From UBA7446 sp965657545 (GTDB taxonomy: Bacteria; Bacteroidota; Bacteroidia; Flavobacteriales; Flavobacteriaceae), in assembly GCA_965657545.1 (NCBI GenBank), contig CBFHOG010000002.1, forward strand, positions 1-64,000: 64,000 nt of DNA. Reading direction: 5' to 3'. Below the pieces are notes generated by a model, which was not told the DNA's origin, searched no databases, and worked only from the letters and a program-made list of their open reading frames with translations. The position numbers and the translations under genes are program-made. Shown one piece after another: positions 35,145 to 41,862 of this stretch. Position 1 is the first letter of the stretch, and each line of letters opens with the position of its first letter.

Positions 35145-35265
35145 ATACGAAACTGTTTGTGTGGCCAGTAGTGGCGCAGCAAAAATAAGCTACTTACACA
35201 TACATTCGGGCGTATCCAAGAACGCTTTTTTGTGAAACCAAAAACAAACATTCTTTTGTATTTTT

Positions 35266-35286
35266 ATGCAAACACAGTTTACGCAA
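35266..35286. repeat. Displaced copy of the rnhB 5' end
   Basis: A 21-bp exact copy of the first 21 bases of rnhB, beginning ATGCAAACACAGTTTACGCA. It is preceded by TTCTTTTGTA, which also precedes rnhB. After the repeat the frame continues for 18 unrelated codons and stops at 35343, so this is a broken start, not a gene. Together with the copy at 36139 it brackets the GIY-YIG gene. Confidence 0.9.
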
Positions 35287-35312
35287 CCCGTCATACTTAA
35301 TAATAATTGTAA

Positions 35313-36086
35313 ATGTTTGATGAAAGAACAAAGGAAAATTTAAAATACTATGTGTATTTATTAATTGATCCAGAAAACAATGAACCATTTTACGTTGGCA
35401 AAGGGAAAAACAACCGGATATTCGCACATATTAATCAAGAAATTGATGATGATGGTGACAGTCTTAAATACGCTGAAATTAGACGAATTGGTCCTGAAAA
35501 AGTAAAGCATGTTATTGTACGACATGGCTTGAGTGAAAAAGAATCTTTTGCTATTGAGGCCAGTTTGATTGATACATTCAGATACATACCTTCATTTTTA
35601 CGTTTTGTCCGTGGCAACATACAAGGTGGTTTCAATTCAATTGAAAAAGGATTGATGACTTCTAATGAAATAATTCGAATGTATAATGCTCAGCCTTTAG
35701 AAAAAATTGAAGATGATTGTTTAATCATTAATATCAATAAGTCCTATAAAAGAGGTTCTGGCATTGCTGCCATCTACAATGCGACTAAAGAAACTTGGCG
35801 TATTAAAGAAAGTCGAAGAGAAAAAGTCAAATATGTATTGAGCGAATACAAGGGTTTAATAGTGGAAGTTTTCAAAGTTGATCGCTGGTATCCAAAAAAA
35901 AGGGGCTTTAATCCTGGAGCCAAAAAATATGGTCAAACTTATACAGGCTATGGCTTTGAAGGCACTATAGCAGATAATAAAGTAAGAGATAAATATATTA
36001 ATAAGACAATCTCTCAATTTAAGAAAAGAGGGTTTGGCGGTGTATTAATTTTTCCTGACACATTGGAAAAACTAAAAAATGAATGA
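35313..36086 (+). CDS. GIY-YIG-like (LEM-3-type) nuclease-domain protein
   Basis: 257 aa. The N-terminal ~95 residues resemble the LEM-3-type GIY-YIG domain: YYVYLLIDPENNEPFYVGKG supplies the Y-V-Y and Y-V-G pair, followed by a basic/His segment (NRIFAHINQE) and an acidic helix (SFAIEASLIDTF). The C-terminal ~150 residues are basic and of unknown fold. The gene sits in 852 bp bounded by direct copies of the rnhB 5' end, so it looks like an insertion that rebuilt rnhB. No partner methylase is adjacent. The nuclease role is inferred. Confidence 0.78.
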   Translation: MFDERTKENLKYYVYLLIDPENNEPFYVGKGKNNRIFAHINQEIDDDGDSLKYAEIRRIGPEKVKHVIVRHGLSEKESFAIEASLIDTFRYIPSFLRFVRGNIQGGFNSIEKGLMTSNEIIRMYNAQPLEKIEDDCLIININKSYKRGSGIAAIYNATKETWRIKESRREKVKYVLSEYKGLIVEVFKVDRWYPKKRGFNPGAKKYGQTYTGYGFEGTIADNKVRDKYINKTISQFKKRGFGGVLIFPDTLEKLKNE

Positions 36087-36138
36087 GTACAAAAAACCCA
36101 AACCTCCCCTCCCATTTCTTTTGTAATTTAGTACCTAG

Positions 36139-36159
36139 ATGCAAACACAGTTTACGCAA
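36139..36159. repeat. Intact copy of the repeated rnhB 5' end
   Basis: Identical over 21 bp to 35266-35286; this copy continues into the full rnhB gene. The copies are offset by 873 bp. Confidence 0.9.
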
Positions 36160-36732
36160 ACGCTAGAGTGCGGTACAGACGAGGCGGGTCGGGGTTGTTT
36201 GGCGGGACCTGTTACGGCAGCAGCGGTCATCCTGCCGCCCAGCTATACGCATCCGCTCCTAACTGATTCCAAAAAACTAACTGCCAACCAACGCTATGTG
36301 CTACGCGAGGAAATCAAAACGGTTGCCTTGGCCTATGGCATTGCGCATGTGTCGCATACCCGCATTGATAAAATCAACATCCTAAACGCTTCCATAGAAG
36401 CCATGCAATTAGCCATCGCTAAAATGGCGTTAGTGCCCGAAACCATTTTGGTAGATGGAAATAAATTCAAACCCTACCACAACATTCCGCACCATTGTAT
36501 GGTAGGCGGCGATGCCCGTTTTTTAAATATTGCCGCGGCGTCCATCTTGGCAAAAACCACCCGTGACGATGTGATGCAAGCGCATCATCAAAAGCATCCG
36601 CACTACGGTTGGGACACCAACAAGGGCTATCCCACAGCCAAACACCGAGAGGCCATCCTTAAACACGGACCTGTTAAAATTCACCGTAAAACTTTTGCGT
36701 TATACCCCAAACAACTGTCATTGGATTTATAA
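36139..36732 (+). CDS. rnhB: Ribonuclease HII
   Basis: 197 aa. It cleaves RNA in RNA-DNA hybrids and single ribonucleotides in DNA. The RNase HII motif ECGTDEAGRGCLAGPVTAAA at residues 10-29 gives the D-E-x-G-R-G active site; LVDGNKF and NIAAASILAKTTRD supply the remaining acidic and basic residues. The gene is complete even though its first 21 nt are duplicated 873 bp upstream. Its stop codon lies within a TAnnTTTG box for the next gene. Confidence 0.96.
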   Translation: MQTQFTQTLECGTDEAGRGCLAGPVTAAAVILPPSYTHPLLTDSKKLTANQRYVLREEIKTVALAYGIAHVSHTRIDKINILNASIEAMQLAIAKMALVPETILVDGNKFKPYHNIPHHCMVGGDARFLNIAAASILAKTTRDDVMQAHHQKHPHYGWDTNKGYPTAKHREAILKHGPVKIHRKTFALYPKQLSLDL

Positions 36733-36737
36733 CTTTG
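36730..36737 (+). promoter_or_regulatory. Likely -7 box of the 805-aa lipoprotein gene
   Basis: TAACTTTG, an exact TAnnTTTG, begins on the rnhB stop codon and ends 4 nt before the ATG at 36742. It suggests a separate, leaderless transcript for the lipoprotein gene, in addition to read-through from rnhB. Confidence 0.4.
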
Positions 36738-36741
36738 TCGT

Positions 36742-39159
36742 ATGAAAAGACTGCTGATCCTCGCGCTCTGCCTTAGTATAGGTGCTTGCCAACAACAAAC
36801 AAATAATTCAGCATCATTATTGGACTATTTGCCCAACAATGCCGTAGTGGTGGTCAAAAGTGAATCGTTTGGATCGATGAAATCCTATGCCACGCAGCAT
36901 ACCGCAGCGGCGGCACTTGCCAAAGTATTTCCAGACTTCTTTGCCCAAATGGATGCCGTAGCGGAAAACACCAGCGGGCAATTGAGCTTTCACCCCGAGG
37001 GCAAAGACAACCTCAGCTACCTGTGGATTACCCCTCAAAAACCGCAACAGTTAGATTCCATAGCTGCCGATACGCTAAGCTATGCCAAAACACAACTGCT
37101 GCAATTCAAGACTTCCCCGCCCACCTATTACGCTACTTGGGACAGCTTGCACTTGCAATCGTCAAGTAAACTGTTGATGGAAAGTAGCATTCGCCTGCGC
37201 AGCACACCCAATAGCATTGACAGCACGCTAACGCAACTCTACAATAGCACCAAAGAGCCGCATACCTTTTTTGTGCAAAACAAGATTGCACCCTTTTTTA
37301 ATTCGCTTTTTGATGACATTTCCCCTGTACCGTGGAGCGAATGGAGCAACTGGACTGCCTTTGTGCCAAGTGTCAATACGAACGGCGTATATCTACGTGC
37401 TTATGGAGTGCTTCCGGCAAATGGTGCGTCGCGCTTATCGCCATTGGCAAACCAAACGACAGCCTTGCAAGACGTGGCAGCGCACCTGCCTAGCAGTGCG
37501 AAAAGTATTCAGGCCTTTGCCTTTGATGACGAAGTGTTTTCAAAAGCTGCGAAACGTTTTCAAATTACCCACAACCAACCCGAAACCTCCACCGATTCAT
37601 TACTGTTAGATGCCGCTTATGTGGCGCAAGTTGGATTGGGAAATGATGTGGTATTTGCGTTAAAATCAAATCAAGAAGCGGAAGAATTACGCACTGCGCT
37701 TTCGCGCCAATCCAAGGCGCAATACAGCGTAAGCGGGCAAACTATTTTTGAATTTTTAGAAGAAAACCAAAAGACAGACGTACTTGTACCACTTGCCAAA
37801 AACGAAACCTATCCATACGCTGCGTTTCTAAACGACCATCTCTATTTTGGAACGTCTAAAGCGGTGATGGAGTCGCTTTTAAATGCGTTAGAAAAAGATG
37901 ATGTGCTTGCCAACGATATTCGTTTTGAAAACTATGCAAAAACCCTTCCGCGTCAAAGTAGCCTGTGGGCATGGGCAGCGCCTTCAGAAGTTGAATCTAC
38001 ATTAAAAAAATATATAAAAAAATTGGCGAAAACCGATTTTGGGGCTTTTCGTCAAGTCGATTATATAGGTGTTGTAGAAGGCGATGTGTTTTACATCACA
38101 TTAAGCTTACAACAACCTAGCGAAAGCGGCAGCAAATCGCAAGGGATAGAATCGGCTGGAACAGCACCATTTAACACACCTATTGCATGGGGACCCTACG
38201 CAGTAAAAAACCACAACTCCAAGGCGTTGGAATGGGTCGTTCAGGACGAGGAACATCAACTTTACCTGTTAACTTCTACTGGGAAATTGCTTTGGAAAAA
38301 GCAACTCGATGGCGCTATTTTAGGGGCTATTCAACAAGTGGACTTATACCGAAATAAACGCTTGCAGCTCGCTTTTACCACTACCAAAAGTTTTCAAGTT
38401 TTAGACAGAAATGGAAACGCCGTAAAAGGGTTTAGGAAATCGGGGATGAGCACGTCCAGTACACTTGGCATTTTTGATTATGACAATCAACGGGACTACC
38501 GCATTGTGTTATCGACTGGAAAAACATTAAGCATGTATGACCGCCGTATGAAAAAAGTAAGCGGTTGGCGTAAATCAAGACTCACAGGCAGTTTGGCATA
38601 TTCGCCCAAACACATTCGTATTGGAAACCGTGATTATATTGCCATAGTCCAAAAATCGGGTAAAGCAGAGCTGCTGCACCGCACCGGAAAAACACGTATT
38701 AAAATTCCAACGGATATCAAATTCACGCAAAATATCTACCCTTACCAAAGCGGTTTTGTGAGCATTGATGCCAAAAACAGGTTGATTCAAATCAGTACTT
38801 CGGGGAAAATTACCAAAAAAGCGTTGCCGTTTGAAACACGCTATACGTTGGCTGCCAATAAAAACACCTTGGTTACCCAAACCGAAAATAAAATCACCAT
38901 CAACAACCAGTTGGTAGAATTGGATTTTGGAGTATATGCACCACCGCAAATTCAGGTGGTAAACAACCGCACCTATATTTTAATTTGGGACAATCAATCG
39001 GGAAAAGTGTATGTGTTTAATCGCGACGCAAAACTTCTGGATAGCTTTCCCGTAATCGGCGAGGGTTGGGCCATGTTGGGACAAGAAACGCCCGGATCGG
39101 CTGTATATTTAGCCGCACAAAACAACAAAAAAGAATTGCGATTTTACCGAATGCCTTAA
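36742..39159 (+). CDS. Large lipoprotein of unknown function
   Basis: 805 aa. The lipoprotein signal peptide is MKRLLILALCLSIGAC, with the lipobox cysteine at residue 16. The N-terminal two thirds (to about 460) have alternating helices and strands (DYLPNNAVVVVKSESFGS; later repeats of related shape, such as YAAFLNDHLYFGTSKAVMES). The last ~330 residues (WGPYAVKNHNSKALEWVVQD onward) have repeated four-strand units such as LYLLTSTGKLLWKKQLDG and KSFQVLDRNGNAVKGF, which suggest a beta-propeller. I do not recognise a family. It follows rnhB after 9 nt and overlaps lipB by 4 bp. Confidence 0.75.
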   Translation: MKRLLILALCLSIGACQQQTNNSASLLDYLPNNAVVVVKSESFGSMKSYATQHTAAAALAKVFPDFFAQMDAVAENTSGQLSFHPEGKDNLSYLWITPQKPQQLDSIAADTLSYAKTQLLQFKTSPPTYYATWDSLHLQSSSKLLMESSIRLRSTPNSIDSTLTQLYNSTKEPHTFFVQNKIAPFFNSLFDDISPVPWSEWSNWTAFVPSVNTNGVYLRAYGVLPANGASRLSPLANQTTALQDVAAHLPSSAKSIQAFAFDDEVFSKAAKRFQITHNQPETSTDSLLLDAAYVAQVGLGNDVVFALKSNQEAEELRTALSRQSKAQYSVSGQTIFEFLEENQKTDVLVPLAKNETYPYAAFLNDHLYFGTSKAVMESLLNALEKDDVLANDIRFENYAKTLPRQSSLWAWAAPSEVESTLKKYIKKLAKTDFGAFRQVDYIGVVEGDVFYITLSLQQPSESGSKSQGIESAGTAPFNTPIAWGPYAVKNHNSKALEWVVQDEEHQLYLLTSTGKLLWKKQLDGAILGAIQQVDLYRNKRLQLAFTTTKSFQVLDRNGNAVKGFRKSGMSTSSTLGIFDYDNQRDYRIVLSTGKTLSMYDRRMKKVSGWRKSRLTGSLAYSPKHIRIGNRDYIAIVQKSGKAELLHRTGKTRIKIPTDIKFTQNIYPYQSGFVSIDAKNRLIQISTSGKITKKALPFETRYTLAANKNTLVTQTENKITINNQLVELDFGVYAPPQIQVVNNRTYILIWDNQSGKVYVFNRDAKLLDSFPVIGEGWAMLGQETPGSAVYLAAQNNKKELRFYRMP

Positions 39160-39860
39160 CGCACCTCAGCCTCAAATTGATGTGCAAAGTATTTTTGAAA
39201 AAGGGTACTAACTTCTTTTATATCAATGGTTTTACCCAACTCTTTTTGCATAGAAGTAACCCCTTTGTTGCGAATTCCACAGGGAATGATATAATCAAAA
39301 AAAGACAAGTCGGTATTTACATTTAAAGCAAATCCATGCATCGTAACCCAGCGACTGGTACGGATTCCCATGGCACAAATTTTACGGGGATTATCGCCAT
39401 CTACATCAATCCAAACACCAGTTTCACCTTTGCTACGCGAGGCAGAAATACCAAAGTCAGCAAGAGTATTTATGATACATTCTTCCAACAAACGCAAGTA
39501 TTTATGGATATCGGTAAAAAAACAATCCAAATCCAAAATGGGATAGCCAACCAATTGCCCGGGGCCGTGATAGGTAATATCCCCTCCTCTATTAGTCGGA
39601 TAAAACGAAACGCCTTTTTCAGCAAGGGTTTCTGCATTTACGAGTAAATTATTTTCATCGCCACTTTTTCCGAGGGTATATACATGCGGATGCTCTACAA
39701 AAAGCAAATGATTTTCGGTGGTCATTTGCGCATCTGGATTTCTACGGTTGTGAATTTTCTGGTCTATGGTGCGCTGAAATAATTCTTGCTGCAAATCGGT
39801 TACGGCATCATATGCTGCCAAACCCAATTTACGCACCTGCACAACAGGTTTAGGGTTCAT
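39156..39860 (-). CDS. lipB: Octanoyltransferase
   Basis: 234 aa. It transfers octanoyl from acyl carrier protein to lipoyl domains, the step before LipA. Conserved parts are HPHVYTLGKSGDENNLLV, then NRGGDITYHGPGQLVGYPIL. The catalytic Cys is in PCGIRNKGVTSMQKELG, with the partner Lys shortly after. The start ATG lies within the last codons of the YqaE gene (11-bp overlap), so the two are probably one transcript. Confidence 0.96.
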   Translation of the reverse strand: MNPKPVVQVRKLGLAAYDAVTDLQQELFQRTIDQKIHNRRNPDAQMTTENHLLFVEHPHVYTLGKSGDENNLLVNAETLAEKGVSFYPTNRGGDITYHGPGQLVGYPILDLDCFFTDIHKYLRLLEECIINTLADFGISASRSKGETGVWIDVDGDNPRKICAMGIRTSRWVTMHGFALNVNTDLSFFDYIIPCGIRNKGVTSMQKELGKTIDIKEVSTLFQKYFAHQFEAEVR

Positions 39861-40017
39861 AATAAAAAGGTCTATTCAAAATAATAAGCGCCCCAATTAC
39901 ACCTGGTACCCATGCACATAGGGTGAGTAAAAAAACAATAATTACAGATCCGCACCCTCTGTCGATAACTGCCAAGGGCGGAAATATGATAGCTAAAAGT
40001 ACGCGAAATAAACTCAT
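39850..40017 (-). CDS. YqaE/Pmp3-family small membrane protein
   Basis: 55 aa, found by translating the gap between lipB and lysS. It begins MSLFRVLLAIIFPPLAVIDR and continues GCGSVIIVFLLTLCAWVPGV, the two-helix signature of the Pmp3/YqaE family (small hydrophobic proteins often linked to salt or membrane stress). It ends with NRPFYYEP. It precedes lipB with an 11-bp overlap. An exact TAnnTTTG box (TATCTTTG, 40026-40033, minus strand) lies 8 nt before its ATG. Confidence 0.93.
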   Translation of the reverse strand: MSLFRVLLAIIFPPLAVIDRGCGSVIIVFLLTLCAWVPGVIGALIILNRPFYYEP

Positions 40018-40025
40018 GGGTTAGT

Positions 40026-40033
40026 CAAAGATA
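40026..40033 (-). promoter_or_regulatory. Likely -7 box of the yqaE-lipB transcript
   Basis: TATCTTTG on the minus strand, ending 8 nt before the YqaE ATG. The -33 position reads TTC. It shares its upstream region with the lysS promoter, and the 12-bp palindrome GTTCTTGAGAAC at 40045-40056 lies between the two. Confidence 0.4.
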
Positions 40034-40048
40034 CAAATTCGAACGTTC

Positions 40049-40078
40049 TTGAGAACTCATGCGCATTGGTTATCTTTG
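40049..40078 (+). promoter_or_regulatory. lysS promoter
   Basis: TTG (40049-40051), exactly 19 nt, TATCTTTG (40071-40078): the best-formed protein-gene promoter in the window. The ATG at 40096 follows 17 nt later, which rules out the longer reading frame from 40066. The -33 TTG is part of the imperfect palindrome GTTCTTGAGAAC (40045-40056), a possible operator. Confidence 0.65.
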
Positions 40079-40095
40079 CGCCAGAAAAATTTGGG

Positions 40096-41787
40096 ATGCA
40101 CGAACTATCAGAACAAGAACTTGTACGTAGAGAAAAACTCACCAAACTCCGTGAGTTGGGCATAGACCCCTACCCTGCCGAAGCGTTTGACACCACTCAT
40201 TACGCCACTGAAATTGCTGAAAAATACACAGAAGGCGGTGCCGTTTGTTTGGCTGGCCGGTTGATGTCGAGACGGGTGCAAGGAAAGGCAAGTTTTGCCG
40301 AATTGCAAGATGCTACTGGCAGAGTACAGTTGTATTTTAACAGAGATATACTGTGTCCAGACGAAGATAAAACCTTGTATAACGATGTCTATAAAAAGTT
40401 GTTGGACATTGGGGATATTATTGGTGTTGAAGGAAAATTATTCACAACCCAAGTAGGCGAAAAAACCGTTGAAGTGCACAAGCTTTTTGTGCTGAGTAAA
40501 TCGTTGCGTCCGTTGCCGCTTCCAAAAGTAGATGCCGATGGCAATACCTATGATGCCTTTACCGATCCGGAACAGCGGTACCGTCAGCGCTATGTAGATT
40601 TGATTGTAAACCCGAGTGTAAAAGATGCCTTTGTAAAGCGTACAAAGATTACAAATACAATGCGTTCGTTTTTTAACGATCGTGGGTATTTAGAAGTAGA
40701 AACGCCCATTTTACAACCCATTCCAGGTGGCGCTGCCGCAAGGCCTTTTGTAACGCATCACAATGCGTTAAACATTCCGCTCTACTTACGTATTGCAAAT
40801 GAGTTGTACCTAAAACGTCTTATTGTTGGTGGGTTTGATGGCGTGTATGAATTTGCCAAAGACTTTAGAAACGAGGGCATGGACAAAACCCATAATCCTG
40901 AGTTTACGGTCATGGAGCTTTATGTTGCATACAAAGATTACCATTGGATGATGGAAACCACGGAAGCACTACTTGAAGAAGTAGCGGTGGCAGCCAACGG
41001 CAGTTCTGCCGTACAAGTGGGTGAAAATTCCATTGATTTTAAAGCGCCTTATCCACGCGTACCCATTTTAGAGGCAATTAAAAAACACACCGGAATTGAT
41101 GTTTCAGATATGGATGAAACCGCATTACGTGAAACGGCTAAAAAACTGGGTCTTGAGGTTGATGAAACGATGGGTAAAGGAAAACTTATTGATGAGTTGT
41201 TTGGCGAGCTGTGCGAGCATCACTACATCCAGCCGACATTTATCACAGATTACCCAAAAGAAATGAGTCCGCTGACCAAAGCCCATCGCAGCAAACCAGG
41301 ACTTACCGAGCGTTTTGAACTTATGGTCAATGGAAAAGAGTTGGCGAATGCTTATTCTGAGCTTAACGATCCGATAGATCAGCGCGAACGCTTTGAGGAT
41401 CAAATGTCGTTATCAGAAAAAGGCGATGACGAGGCCATGTTTATCGACCAAGATTTCTTGCGTGCATTGGAATACGGCATGCCGCCCACATCGGGAATTG
41501 GGATTGGTATTGATCGCCTAACGATGCTTCTGACCAATAACAGCTCTATTCAAGAGGTGCTATTTTTCCCACAAATGCGACCAGAAAAGAAAGGTCCTGC
41601 CCTTACTGATGAAGAACAAATTATCATTAATATATTGAAAAAAGAAAGTCCCGCCGTTCTTACAACAGTGAAGGAACAAGCAGGACTTAGCAATAAAAAA
41701 TGGGATAAAGCGGTCAAAAGTCTTACGAGTAAATCTGTAGCATCAGTAACAAAAACTAACGAAACGCTATACATTTCACTCATTTAA
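40096..41787 (+). CDS. lysS: Lysine--tRNA ligase
   Basis: 563 aa from the ATG at 40096 (MHELSEQELVRREKLTKLRE). Class II enzyme: the OB-fold anticodon domain (GRLMSRRVQGKASFAELQDA) comes first, then motif 2 (FRNEGMDKTHNPEFTVMELY) and motif 3 (GIGIGIDRLTMLL). The last ~65 residues (LTDEEQIIINILKK onward, with AGLSNKKWDKAVKSL) form an added winged-helix-like tail that E. coli LysRS lacks. From memory, this tail is common in flavobacteria. The promoter supports the start. Confidence 0.96.
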   Translation: MHELSEQELVRREKLTKLRELGIDPYPAEAFDTTHYATEIAEKYTEGGAVCLAGRLMSRRVQGKASFAELQDATGRVQLYFNRDILCPDEDKTLYNDVYKKLLDIGDIIGVEGKLFTTQVGEKTVEVHKLFVLSKSLRPLPLPKVDADGNTYDAFTDPEQRYRQRYVDLIVNPSVKDAFVKRTKITNTMRSFFNDRGYLEVETPILQPIPGGAAARPFVTHHNALNIPLYLRIANELYLKRLIVGGFDGVYEFAKDFRNEGMDKTHNPEFTVMELYVAYKDYHWMMETTEALLEEVAVAANGSSAVQVGENSIDFKAPYPRVPILEAIKKHTGIDVSDMDETALRETAKKLGLEVDETMGKGKLIDELFGELCEHHYIQPTFITDYPKEMSPLTKAHRSKPGLTERFELMVNGKELANAYSELNDPIDQRERFEDQMSLSEKGDDEAMFIDQDFLRALEYGMPPTSGIGIGIDRLTMLLTNNSSIQEVLFFPQMRPEKKGPALTDEEQIIINILKKESPAVLTTVKEQAGLSNKKWDKAVKSLTSKSVASVTKTNETLYISLI

Positions 41788-41803
41788 TTTTATAAAATGA
41801 CAG

Positions 41804-41822
41804 CACAATAATTGGTATTGTG
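41804..41822. other. Inverted repeat between lysS and the metalloprotease gene
   Basis: CACAATA-ATTGG-TATTGTG, a perfect 7-bp stem with a 5-nt loop, 16 nt after the lysS stop. There is no T run, so it is not a standard terminator. It could be an operator or a stabilising hairpin. Confidence 0.35.
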
Positions 41823-41862
41823 TTAATAATTTAACAAATTAGCCAACTGTTAATTAAATTTT

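Noticed and set aside
40066..40095. Longer N-terminus for LysS
   Set aside because: These codons lie on the -7 promoter box; the ATG at 40096 fits the family start.
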